This document shows positions 36,853-44,937 of a stretch of 64,000 nucleotides of DNA, one piece after another. Where the stretch lies: the NCBI RefSeq assembly GCF_008801475.1, contig NZ_VZPP01000001.1, positions 434,001 to 498,000 on the forward strand, in the 5' to 3' direction. The stretch's first letter is position 1, and every line of letters begins with the position of its first letter. This DNA comes from Pseudomonas moorei. Lineage in GTDB: Bacteria; Pseudomonadota; Gammaproteobacteria; Pseudomonadales; Pseudomonadaceae. Under the pieces are notes generated by a model. It did no database searches. It saw only the letters and a program-made list of their open reading frames with translations, and was not told the DNA's origin. Made by a program: the position numbers and the translations under genes.

Positions 36853-37665
36853 ATGACTGATACACATGCGTCATTCGCAATCACCACCCAGGCATTGAGC
36901 AAGCGTTTCGATCACCTCACGGCACTTGATGGTTTGACGCTTGAAGTGACCCAGGGGCATATTTTCGGCCTGCTCGGTCCCAATGGCGCGGGAAAAAGTA
37001 CGGCAATCAAAATCCTCACTACGTTGCTCGATGCCAGCTCCGGCTCGGCCACCGTGGCGGGCTTCGATATTGCCAGGCAACCGATCGAAGTCAGGCGGCG
37101 TATCGGCTATGTGCCACAGATGCTGTCGGCCGATGGGGCATTGACGGCTACCGAAAACCTCAACCTTTCGGCCCGCTTGTACGGCTTGCGAGGTGTCCGC
37201 CGCGTCACGCGAGTCAAGGAAGCACTGGCATTTGCCGGCTTGGAAGAGGTGGCCTCGAAACTGGTACGAACTTATTCAGGCGGCATGATACGCCGGCTCG
37301 AAATCGCCCAGGCAACGCTGCATTACCCACAAGTGTTATTTCTGGATGAGCCTGCGCTGGGGCTGGACCCCATCGCGCGCAGAACGGTATGGGAGCGGTT
37401 GCAGCAACTGCGTACCAGCCAAGGCATGACCATCCTGATCACAACCCATGACATGGAGGAGGCTGACGTACTGTGCGACGAGTTGGCGATCCTGCACCAA
37501 GGACGCCTTGCCGTGACAGGAAAACCCGATGTACTCAAGGCCCAGGTCGGCGAAAACGCCAGTCTGGATGATGTGTTCGTCTATTTCAGCGGCGTCGTCA
37601 TTGAACAGGGGGGTAACTATCGTGACACGCGCGAGAGTCGAGATGTTATCCACCGACTGGGATGA
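36853..37665 (+). CDS. ABC transporter ATPase (DrrA/NatA type)
   Basis: ATP-binding subunit of 270 aa. Walker A GPNGAGKST is at residues 42-50, signature YSGGMIRRLEIA near 139, and Walker B VLFLDEPALGLDP near 158. The short C-terminal part (LKAQVGENASLDDVFVYFSG) is typical of ABC-2 daunorubicin-type exporters. It overlaps the permease gene as ATGA. An Anr box upstream suggests induction at low oxygen. Substrate unknown. Confidence 0.9.
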   Translation: MTDTHASFAITTQALSKRFDHLTALDGLTLEVTQGHIFGLLGPNGAGKSTAIKILTTLLDASSGSATVAGFDIARQPIEVRRRIGYVPQMLSADGALTATENLNLSARLYGLRGVRRVTRVKEALAFAGLEEVASKLVRTYSGGMIRRLEIAQATLHYPQVLFLDEPALGLDPIARRTVWERLQQLRTSQGMTILITTHDMEEADVLCDELAILHQGRLAVTGKPDVLKAQVGENASLDDVFVYFSGVVIEQGGNYRDTRESRDVIHRLG

Positions 37666-38441
37666 TCCGCATGTTTGATTTTATCCTTGAGACCTTCGCC
37701 GTCGCTGATGCTGAAGTGCGCAAGCTGATTCGTGACCCCACCGAGTTATTGTCACGGGCTGTGCAGCCAGTGTTATGGATGGCGATATTCGGTCAGGTGT
37801 TCAGCCAAGTGCGCGGCATCCCGACCGGCAACCTGCGCTATCTGGATTACATGGCGCCGGGCATTCTTGCGCAAAGCATCCTGTTCAGCGCCATTTTCTA
37901 TGGCATCGCCATTATTTGGGAGCGCGACTTGGGAATCGTGCACAAACTGTTGGTCACACCGGCCCATCGCGGTTCGCTCATCATGGGTAAAGCCTTAGCG
38001 GCCGGGCTGAGGGGGCTGGTGCAAGCCCTCGTGGTTTATCTGATTGCCATCGCACTGCATGTGGAAATCAGATGGCAGTTGCTGCCTGTCTTGACCGTTA
38101 CCGCCGGGGTGTTTATCGGCTCCTGTATTTTCTCGACCTTTTCTTTGGTTATCGCCTGCATCGTCAAAACCCGCGAGCGTTTCATGGGGATCGGCCAGGT
38201 GCTGACCATGCCGCTGTTCTTTGCATCGAACGCCATTTACCCACTGGAGCTGATGCCGGGCTGGTTGAAGATCGTTGCCGTGTGTAACCCGCTGACCTAC
38301 CTGGTGGATGCATTGCGCGGAGCCATGATCGTCGGTGGCCAGAGTATCTACGCGGTGAGTACCAGCTTTGCGGTGATGCTGTTTGTGTTTGCTCTGCTCC
38401 TGTTTCTCGCCACACGACTCTACCCTGGGTTGGCGCACTGA
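37662..38441 (+). CDS. ABC-2 type transporter permease (DrrB-like)
   Basis: Inner-membrane permease of 259 aa with six helices. ILAQSILFSAIFYGIAIIWE and MPLFFASNAIYPLELMPGWL are the conserved ABC-2 motifs. It is translationally coupled to the ATPase gene and forms the exporter with it. ATG 37662 or the in-frame ATG at 37671 could start it. Confidence 0.9.
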   Translation: MIRMFDFILETFAVADAEVRKLIRDPTELLSRAVQPVLWMAIFGQVFSQVRGIPTGNLRYLDYMAPGILAQSILFSAIFYGIAIIWERDLGIVHKLLVTPAHRGSLIMGKALAAGLRGLVQALVVYLIAIALHVEIRWQLLPVLTVTAGVFIGSCIFSTFSLVIACIVKTRERFMGIGQVLTMPLFFASNAIYPLELMPGWLKIVAVCNPLTYLVDALRGAMIVGGQSIYAVSTSFAVMLFVFALLLFLATRLYPGLAH

Positions 38442-38601
38442 TGGGACGCACGTACCGTTAAGGATTCAAGACAAGCGCCCGTCAGCGTTGACCGACCATC
38501 CCATTGTTCGTGTATCGCCGTGGTTTCTGACATGGATCAGACTGCCCGCCAATGCGGGTCCTATGCTCGAGTCGACCCCACAGGATCGAGATGAGCTGAA
38601 C

Positions 38602-39183
38602 ATGAACAGATCAAGGCTGATCGGGCTGTGCGTATTGATTGCGGCAAGCGTTTTACTGTCGCCATCGACCAGCGTTTTCGCCAACCCGTCCATGACAATG
38701 CCAGGCGCCATGGCCCAACAACAGCCTGATTTCGACTGGCTCGAACAGACACAGCAAACCCTGGATGGCCTCAAGGGCAAACTTGACCTCAAACCCGAGC
38801 AATTGCCTGCCTGGGATGCGTGGGCAACAGCGGTGATGGCCGATGCCCATCAGCAACTGGAAAAGGGTACAGGCGCAGTTGGCGCAATGGCACCTGCCCA
38901 GAACATGCTGAACGATGAAACCACACCGGAACGGATGGCCAGGGGGATCGCGATTCTACGTGCGCAAGCGGACTGGATGCAGGCCCATCTGGTACGCCTG
39001 GACGCTGCTCAGGTGCGGACCAAAACCTTCTACGAAACGCTGGATAAGGAACAGAAAACCATTTTCGACCTGTTCTGGACGGTGATACATCACAGGGCCA
39101 ACGAGCAAAATGACTGGCCGATGCCGATCCACATGCCCTGGTCGGCAGTGGATGACGAGCCGGACGACGCAGGCACGCCATAA
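38602..39183 (+). CDS. Spy/CpxP-like periplasmic protein (LTXXQ motif)
   Basis: Secreted protein of 193 aa with a signal peptide (LIGLCVLIAASVLLSP, cut near VFANP) and an all-helical body. DLKPEQLPAWDAWATAV is an LTXXQ-type repeat as in Spy and CpxP, which are periplasmic stress chaperones. The open frame runs back to 38383, but ATG 38602 precedes the signal peptide. The PEP synthase gene starts 13 bases after its stop, so both share a transcript, probably with the ABC exporter and its Anr box. Confidence 0.82.
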   Translation: MNRSRLIGLCVLIAASVLLSPSTSVFANPSMTMPGAMAQQQPDFDWLEQTQQTLDGLKGKLDLKPEQLPAWDAWATAVMADAHQQLEKGTGAVGAMAPAQNMLNDETTPERMARGIAILRAQADWMQAHLVRLDAAQVRTKTFYETLDKEQKTIFDLFWTVIHHRANEQNDWPMPIHMPWSAVDDEPDDAGTP

Positions 39184-39196
39184 TCGGAGAGAAACC

Positions 39197-41632
39197 GTGA
39201 CGTATTCCAACAACAATATCCGTTGGTTCAGCGAGCTGGATCTCAACGATGTTCCACTGGTCGGTGGCAAGAGCGCCTCGCTGGGGGAGATGTACCAGAA
39301 CCTGACGGCATTGGGGGTACGCGTTCCAAACGGCTTTGCCATTACCTCTGATGCGTATCGTTATGTGCTTGATCACAATGACGCCTGGCAGCCATTGCAT
39401 GAAGCACTCGACGGGCTTGATCCCTCTGACGTCAAGGACTTGCAGGCGCGAGGGGAAAGGGCGAGGGCGATTGTCTACGGCTGTGCAATACCCGAAGATC
39501 TGAGGGGGGCGATATTGCAGGGTTACGCCCAACTCAGGCAGCAATACGGTGAGCACATTTCATTGGCAGTACGCTCCTCGGCGACCGCTGAAGATTCACC
39601 GCAGGCTTCATTTGCCGGGCAGAACGACACCTACCTCAATGTCGCCACTGACGATGCCCTGATCGATGCCTACAAACGCTGCCTGGCCTCCAACTTCACT
39701 GACCGCTCCATCCACTACAAATACGACCGTGGCTTTGATTACTACAAGGTCCATCTGGCCGTTGTGGTCATGAAAATGGTGCGTAGCGACATTGGGGCCA
39801 GTGGCGTGATGTTCTCGCTGGACACGGAGACAGGTTTCAAGGATGTGGTGTTCATCAATGCTGCGCTGGGACTCGGCGAGAATGTCGTACAGGGCACGAT
39901 TAACCCCGACAGTTTCTATGTGCACAAACCCGGTTTTCTAAAGGGCTATCGTGCGGTGTTGAAGCGAAGCCTGGGTAGCAAAGAAAAGAAGATGGTTTTT
40001 ACCAACGTACTCAATACCCGCAATATCGCGGTGGAATACACCAAAAACATCGACACGCCAACCGAAGAGCGCGCGCACTTTTGTATCTCTGATACGGAGG
40101 TCATGGTATTGGCCGACTATGCCATCAAGGTGGAAACCCACTACTCGGAAAAAGCCGGTGCGTATAAGCCCATGGATATGGAGTGGGCCAAGGATGGACT
40201 CGATGGTCAGTTGTATATGGTGCAGGCGCGCCCGGAAACCGTGGCATCGCAACAGACAGGAAGTGTGCTTGAAATCTACCATCTCAAGCGTCGATCGACC
40301 GTCCTGCTCAGCGGCAAGGCTGTCGGTACTCGAATTGGCGCCGGTAAGGCGCGGGTTATCAGTAACCCTGCACATTTAAGTGATTTTCGAGCCGGCGAAG
40401 TGCTGGTTGCAAACACCACGACACCCGATTGGGAACCGGTAATGAAAACCGCCGCGGCGATAGTGACGAGCCAGGGCGGTCGTACTTGCCATGCCGCCAT
40501 CTTGGCCCGCGAGCTGGGTATTCCGGCCATCGTCGGCGCCGTAGATGCCGTCGAGAAGATCGAGACGGGCGCCTCGATTACCGTCAGTTGCGCCGACGGC
40601 GAAACCGCGAACATCTATGCAGGCATTCTGGAGTTCGACATTCAGCAAACCGACCTCAGCCAATTGGGACACCCTCGAACCAGGATCATGATGAACCTTG
40701 GCAACCCCGATCAGGCCTTCAGTCTTGCCTCGCTGCCCGTGGATGGCATCGGCCTGGCGCGCATGGAGTTCATCATCAGTGAATACATCAAGGTCCATCC
40801 GATGGCGCTCGTGCACCCGGAAAAAGTGGATGACGCAACGGGTAAAAAGATCGCTGCCCTGAGTGTCGCTTATGGAAACCCTACCGAATTCTTCGTCAAG
40901 ACCCTGGCCGAGGGCGTCGCCACGATTGCAGCAGCGGTGTATCCAAAACCGTGCGTAGTGCGCATGAGCGATTTCAAGAGCAATGAATACGCGACGCTGC
41001 TGGGTGGCCAGTACTTCGAGCCCGAAGAAAACAACCCGATGATCGGCTTTCGTGGCGCTATCCGTTATACCCACCCGGCGTATGCCGAAGGTTTTGCACT
41101 GGAGTGCGCGGCTATGAAATGGGCGCGCGACAAGATTGGCCTTACGAACGTCAAGTTGATGATCCCTTTCTGCCGCACCGTGGGGGAGGGGGAAAGGGTG
41201 TTGCAGGCGATGGCCAGCCACGGCCTTGAGCGTGGCGAAAATGGTCTGGAGATTTATGTCATGTGCGAGATACCTAACAATGTCATCCAGATTGATGCGT
41301 TCGCCAAACTGTTCGATGGCTTCTCCATCGGATCCAACGACCTGACTCAACTGGTGCTTGGCGTGGATCGGGATTCGGCGATCGTCGCCTGCGATTTTGA
41401 TGAGCGTGATCCTGGTGTGAAGCAACTGATTCGTCTGGCGGTAGAAGGCGCAAAGCGCAACGGCCGGCATTCTGGAATCTGTGGGCAGGCGCCGTCTGAT
41501 TATCCCGAGATGGCCGCGTATCTGGTGGAGATTGGCATCGATTCGATGAGTCTCAATCCAGACGCAGTACTCGCCACGACACGGAATGTGCTTGCACTGG
41601 AACAGCACTTGCCACTGAATCGCACATCGTGA
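39197..41632 (+). CDS. ppsA: Phosphoenolpyruvate synthase
   Basis: Converts pyruvate, ATP and water to PEP, AMP and phosphate. The 811-aa protein has the N-terminal ATP-binding domain (PLVGGKSASLGEMYQNL; AVRSSATAEDSPQASFAGQ), the mobile domain with phospho-histidine H432 (GGRTCHAAILARELGIPAIV) and the C-terminal PEP/pyruvate barrel (FSIGSNDLTQLVLGVDRDS; HSGICGQAPSDYPEMAAYLV). It starts at GTG 39197 with GGAGA upstream. Linkage to an Anr box, a Spy-like gene and an exporter suggests a stress-type second copy, not the main gluconeogenic one. That is inference. Confidence 0.93.
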   Translation: MTYSNNNIRWFSELDLNDVPLVGGKSASLGEMYQNLTALGVRVPNGFAITSDAYRYVLDHNDAWQPLHEALDGLDPSDVKDLQARGERARAIVYGCAIPEDLRGAILQGYAQLRQQYGEHISLAVRSSATAEDSPQASFAGQNDTYLNVATDDALIDAYKRCLASNFTDRSIHYKYDRGFDYYKVHLAVVVMKMVRSDIGASGVMFSLDTETGFKDVVFINAALGLGENVVQGTINPDSFYVHKPGFLKGYRAVLKRSLGSKEKKMVFTNVLNTRNIAVEYTKNIDTPTEERAHFCISDTEVMVLADYAIKVETHYSEKAGAYKPMDMEWAKDGLDGQLYMVQARPETVASQQTGSVLEIYHLKRRSTVLLSGKAVGTRIGAGKARVISNPAHLSDFRAGEVLVANTTTPDWEPVMKTAAAIVTSQGGRTCHAAILARELGIPAIVGAVDAVEKIETGASITVSCADGETANIYAGILEFDIQQTDLSQLGHPRTRIMMNLGNPDQAFSLASLPVDGIGLARMEFIISEYIKVHPMALVHPEKVDDATGKKIAALSVAYGNPTEFFVKTLAEGVATIAAAVYPKPCVVRMSDFKSNEYATLLGGQYFEPEENNPMIGFRGAIRYTHPAYAEGFALECAAMKWARDKIGLTNVKLMIPFCRTVGEGERVLQAMASHGLERGENGLEIYVMCEIPNNVIQIDAFAKLFDGFSIGSNDLTQLVLGVDRDSAIVACDFDERDPGVKQLIRLAVEGAKRNGRHSGICGQAPSDYPEMAAYLVEIGIDSMSLNPDAVLATTRNVLALEQHLPLNRTS

Positions 41633-41780
41633 ACCCTATGGCGCAGGGCGTTCAGCCATGAATCAGAGAGCAGCCACCCCGCGTGAAGGATGAGCTGCAA
41701 CTCATTGAAATGTCATCGACAATGGAAATGGAGGGCAGGCGGAAGATCGGACCATAATGATCAGAGGGCACTTGGGAAAT

Positions 41781-41810
41781 AGCTCAACTAAATAGATGTT
41801 TAGTTGAGCT
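41781..41810 (-). terminator. Perfect 12-bp stem-loop at island edge
   Basis: AGCTCAACTAAA and TTTAGTTGAGCT form a perfect 12-bp stem around TAGATG. It begins seven bases after the stop of the small minus-strand ORF at 41817-42059 and also lies about 150 bases past ppsA, so it could stop transcription from both sides or mark the island boundary. Confidence 0.55.
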
Positions 41811-41816
41811 AGTAAA

Positions 41817-42059
41817 TTATTTCACGTAAAGGTCGTTACGTTGCCATAGGCGGTAGACCACTTTCAATAGCACATATCTCTCGTCAGACAGTGGTGTCAG
41901 GGCGCTTTGATGTAGTCCCCTTATCTCGCGGGTTGCCAAAAACTGGAAGTCACGACTGACAGACCAGCGCGAGCAATGATAAGTGTAACAGTTCCAAGCG
42001 GCAAATCCCGGAGTTGGAACAGTATTACAGAGTGTTGAAATCCCAGGCGCGCCAGACAA
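41817..42059 (-). CDS. Small ORF of unknown function (possible gene remnant)
   Basis: Open frame of up to 80 aa; not recognised. The last 45 residues (FQFLATREIRGLHQSALTPL then a basic VYRLWQRNDLYVK end) look more protein-like than the first part, and a perfect stem-loop follows the stop, which is the only support for it being expressed. It could be the 3' end of a gene cut by the island insertion. Confidence 0.3.
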   Translation of the reverse strand: MSGAPGISTLCNTVPTPGFAAWNCYTYHCSRWSVSRDFQFLATREIRGLHQSALTPLSDERYVLLKVVYRLWQRNDLYVK

Positions 42060-42103
42060 ATCAAGGCGAACATGCAGAGTCAGAATTACGGTGCTAACTT
42101 GTT

Positions 42104-42140
42104 TTTTGACTTGTTAACCACCGTAGTTAACAAGTCAAAA
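42104..42140. repeat. 15-bp perfect inverted repeat
   Basis: TTTTGACTTGTTAAC and GTTAACAAGTCAAAA face each other across a 7-base loop (CACCGTA). GTTAAC recurs just after, at 42145-42150. With T at its 5' edge and A at its 3' edge it is not a classical terminator; an operator or recombination site is possible. Confidence 0.6.
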
Positions 42141-42311
42141 TTGTGGTTAACAACGGTACCGAATTGGCATTTTACTGAGCTTTTAATCTGCCAGATTCAG
42201 GAGAGTTTCCAGAGTGTTTGGCGGGAGGAAAGCTAGAAAGCCTTCAAACGCAAGGTGTTCACCGCCAAACCGTCAGTATTTGCAAGTAAATCCGGCGGCG
42301 CTTTTGCATGT

Positions 42312-42376
42312 GTGGCAGCCCTTGAAATCTGCGCACCAACTCACGCTGAACGCTTCAGATTTCACACAGCGACGTG
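42312..42376. repeat. 65-bp hairpin repeat, copy A
   Basis: Starts GTGGCAGCCCTTGAAATCTG and ends CAGATTTCACACAGCGACGTG. TGAAATCTG and CAGATTTCA form a perfect 9-bp stem around a 26-base spacer. Copies B and C follow within 600 bases. Similarity between copies continues weakly for another 40 bases downstream. Confidence 0.75.
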
Positions 42377-42638
42377 TTTTCGGATGGGCTTGCCGCGTAA
42401 GTAATGCCGTAAACGAGCGAACTCGTCCCCAAAAAGCTCCTTTAATCAAACGAATAGGCGAATCCGCATACGGTCCGCGATCACGTTCATCAAGGGCGAC
42501 ATTTCTGGATTCGCCGCTCATGACGTAAAATCACGAACAATGACGGTCCCAAAGGCTGCGCCAGAGCCTTCAGCGCGCTGATGATTGCCAGACAAGTGGC
42601 CTGTAAGCAAATCCGTGAACGTGAGGCGAAAGACTCGA

Positions 42639-42677
42639 TTTACACGATTACTTCCCATTTTTTTACACGATTACTTC
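42639..42677 (+). repeat. Direct repeats TTTACACGATTACTTC (23-bp period)
   Basis: Two identical 16-mers at 42639-42654 and 42662-42677, 23 bases apart start to start. They share TTACTTC with the repeats at 43131-43208, which have the same period. This is the style of transposase-binding sites in Tn7-like ends. Confidence 0.6.
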
Positions 42678-42715
42678 TGAGAACTGCCGACGTTTGTCTT
42701 TTCCCCATACTGGTA

Positions 42716-42781
42716 GTGGCAGCCCTTGAAATCTGCGCACCAACTCCACGCTGAACGCTACAGATTTCACACAGCGACGTG
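42716..42781. repeat. 65-bp hairpin repeat, copy B
   Basis: Nearly identical to copy A: one inserted base (CAACTCCACG) and one change (GCTACAG for GCTTCAG). The 9-bp stem TGAAATCTG/CAGATTTCA is intact. Confidence 0.75.
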
Positions 42782-42893
42782 ATTGCAGGTGGACCTGTGT
42801 CGTAAGCAATGCAGCCCCTAGGCTGCCAGGTGATCGCACTAGCTATATGACCTTATCTGAATGGAATGTCTCAGCCGTCGATCCTTACCACGA

Positions 42894-42958
42894 GTGACAG
42901 CCGTTGAAATCCGAGCATCAACTCTATGCTGCAGGCTTCAGATTTCACACAGCGTCGT
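42894..42958. repeat. 65-bp hairpin repeat, copy C
   Basis: More divergent copy: GTGACAGCCGTTGAAATCCG at the start, CAGATTTCACACAGCGTCGT at the end. The stem keeps 7 paired bases (TGAAATC/GATTTCA) with the spacer length conserved, so the pairing may matter. Confidence 0.68.
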
Positions 42959-43130
42959 TTTGGGAAGTAGACCCGCGCGGGCCCAGCAAGTAAAACCTTT
43001 AAACGGAGACCACGAGGACCAATGGAGACCAAAACTGAACACGTTGTGGATCTATCAGTGCAGGCCATCGGGTGACCGTACCAACCATAAATGCATCAGA
43101 TACAATGCGAAACATGCGACATAGAGGGTA

Positions 43131-43208
43131 CGGAAGTAATTTATTGAAATGGGGACGAAACCATCGTTTCAAATTTTTACTTCCGGAAATTTCAAAGATT
43201 TACTTCCG
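43131..43208 (+). repeat. Candidate transposase-binding repeats (TTTCAA...TTACTTCCG)
   Basis: Three 19-bp copies of TTTCAANNNNTTACTTCCG: inverted at 43131-43149, direct at 43167-43185 and 43190-43208. The two direct copies are 23 bases apart. All keep TTTCAA and TTACTTCCG while the middle varies, as expected for protein-binding sites. They lie about 250 bases beyond the last gene of the Tn7-like operon. No matching array was found on the far side, so the element end is not proven. Confidence 0.62.
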
Positions 43209-43221
43209 AGCTGTCAGCATT

Positions 43222-43330
43222 CACTAATAAACGGAATTTATAACTAGTTGATTTGCATGTGTTTCCACGTATTAGTCACTAATAGACGGAAAAATAGCCA
43301 ATGATTGACAGTTTTTCCGCCGATTGATGA
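43222..43330. repeat. CACTAATARACGGAA repeats with facing inverted copy
   Basis: Direct copies at 43222-43236 and 43277-43291. CGGAAAAA of the second faces TTTTTCCG at 43312-43319 across 17 bases, forming a hairpin. These lie between the ACTTCC repeats and the 3' end of the transposition operon and could be further binding sites or a terminator. Confidence 0.5.
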
Positions 43331-43462
43331 ACTTTTTTCGCGCAGGACGTGGGGGCGCTGATTTCTCATCACCAGGATGGGGAAAATAACCGGTTGTGGT
43401 AATAGATGAGACATTGATTGGGGGGGTAAAGGTGAGGATGGCGCAACTATGTGGTGATCGAT

Positions 43463-43942
43463 TTAGGAGCCCGTTGAGTTGTATTCGCTAACTTTCTCAC
43501 TGACATAGCGTTCCACAGCGTAAGTCGGGAGATATCGTCTGTGTATGAGCACTCTCATGTAGTTGAGTGGGATGTCCATCAAGAAATTTAGTAACGTATG
43601 GTCGCCTTCCCGTATTTCTCTCCATAAACGCAGCTGAATAGAACACTGCGTCTCACTGAAAATTCTCGTGGAATTCGGAAACCAAGGAACCCCACCGTTG
43701 GGCGAAATATTCCACGCCTTAATGTCGTTTGAGTTTGAGTGAATCTTACAAAGTAGGATGAATCGATCCATTAGAGTGGGGTGGCTATTTGTAAAAATGT
43801 AGCCTATTATTTTATTTGTTTCAATGTTCATGGAACAGATAACATGAAGCGGCCCTAGTTGAGTCCCTTTTGAAGGTGTTACGGGAATTCCAAGATTGAA
43901 GTAGCAGTGGTGTATTTTTGATAGGTTGACGTATTTTTTCAT
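43463..43942 (-). CDS. Unknown protein encoded last in the transposition operon
   Basis: Protein of 159 aa, not recognised. Its start overlaps the tniQ stop as ATGA, so it is coupled to the transposition genes. It is basic, with no membrane segment. A stretch near residues 30-55 (GPLHVICSMNIETNKIIGYI) faintly recalls the first strands of an RNase H-like integrase fold, but the catalytic acidic residues are not evident, so this is only a hint. By place it could be an extra target-choice or regulatory factor, as TnsE or TniR are in other elements; it resembles neither by eye. Confidence 0.6.
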   Translation of the reverse strand: MKKYVNLSKIHHCYFNLGIPVTPSKGTQLGPLHVICSMNIETNKIIGYIFTNSHPTLMDRFILLCKIHSNSNDIKAWNISPNGGVPWFPNSTRIFSETQCSIQLRLWREIREGDHTLLNFLMDIPLNYMRVLIHRRYLPTYAVERYVSEKVSEYNSTGS

Positions 43943-44937
43943 ACTCCGAGCCCTTTTTTGAATAAGGCGATATGGCGGTTGTTTAAGATTTCGAGCGCGG
44001 GTCCTATTTGAGTCATGTTGCTAAACATGTGATGATCGTAAATTTGACGACAAGAGCGACCAATATCTATAGGCCTCCAGCCCCACGTGATACGTTCTGA
44101 GCGTACCTCTTCATTAAGTATTTTAATTTGTTTTGCCGTGACCCAGCCCGTGACAACTCCCATCAACACGAGTGCGCATGCACGTTCCGCACAATTGCTT
44201 TGCAGTGCGCCGATTTTCATCAATAACTTAAGCCCGTGGACCCTCAATGAGGGTTCCTTTGGACGTGGCGTAGTGATGAATTGAGATGCCAGGCCAGCAC
44301 CTGCAGGAGCAGCTTGCAAAAAGAACTCTATCAAAAGCTTCCGTGCATTGTAGGTTTTCACGAGCGGACTGATGAACGATGAAGACCCTGCGCTCAATTG
44401 CATTTCCATTCGGAGCATCTGGATCTGTATCTTGAGTGCGATTTTGACGACTTCAGCAGCTGCGTGTCGTGGCAAATTCATACGCAAAGGAGTTGTAGGC
44501 GGAAACAGATACTGCAGGTACCCACTCTGACGATCTCTAAAGCCAGTCAAGATCTCGCAATGAACGGGGCATATAGGTGCTACGACATATCTCCAGTTCT
44601 TCTGAAATACAATTCTTTCATGTTTTCTGAGTGAGTCGGCAATACACGACAGGCAAGCGTAGTCTGCAAAGCTGTGAGGCAATATCCATGAAGCCTGGGC
44701 ACGAAATTGTTCAAAGCTAAATCTCTTCAAATGAAATGATTCACGCATTCTTGATTCAAAGTGGTATGGCAGGTCGAAGTCGGGATCGACCGTATCTAGA
44801 CCATCGAGACCCGCCAATTGGCGTTCGGAAACGGTTTGCAGGATGTCTGCCTGCGAGAGCGTTGCTGCAGGTAGTCGTTGAAGCCAAGAGGAGAACGACT
44901 CGTCACACGCTGGTAAGCTGGCTGTATAGTCGGGCAT
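43939..44937 (-). CDS. tniQ: TniQ family transposition target-selection protein
   Basis: 332 aa. The N-terminus has the TniQ signature ESFSSWLQRL (residues 13-22). A zinc finger follows: C95-x2-C98 (CLSC) with C123 and H126/C127 (CPVHC). TniQ/TnsD proteins pick the insertion site and recruit the TnsC ATPase. The length is that of short TniQ proteins, without the long DNA-binding tail of TnsD. Its start lies 35 bases inside the end of the upstream TnsC-like gene, and its stop overlaps the next gene. Codon use is AT-richer than the flanking chromosome. Confidence 0.82.
   Translation of the reverse strand: MPDYTASLPACDESFSSWLQRLPAATLSQADILQTVSERQLAGLDGLDTVDPDFDLPYHFESRMRESFHLKRFSFEQFRAQASWILPHSFADYACLSCIADSLRKHERIVFQKNWRYVVAPICPVHCEILTGFRDRQSGYLQYLFPPTTPLRMNLPRHAAAEVVKIALKIQIQMLRMEMQLSAGSSSFISPLVKTYNARKLLIEFFLQAAPAGAGLASQFITTPRPKEPSLRVHGLKLLMKIGALQSNCAERACALVLMGVVTGWVTAKQIKILNEEVRSERITWGWRPIDIGRSCRQIYDHHMFSNMTQIGPALEILNNRHIALFKKGLGV

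Larger units (their letters stand above)
42060..43462. other. 1.4-kb non-coding repeat-rich region
   Basis: No convincing gene is seen. The stretch is AT-rich for this genome and holds the 15-bp palindrome, three 65-bp hairpin repeats, two groups of ACTTCC repeats with a 23-bp period and a CACTAATARACGGAA repeat pair. It lies just beyond the 3' end of the transposition operon, where an element end is expected. Confidence 0.65.

Noticed and set aside
42312..42958. The three 65-bp repeats as a CRISPR array or integron attC sites
   Set aside because: Spacing is irregular (about 340 and 110 bases between copies), no cas genes or integron integrase are present, and the attC core motifs RYYYAAC/GTTRRRY are missing.
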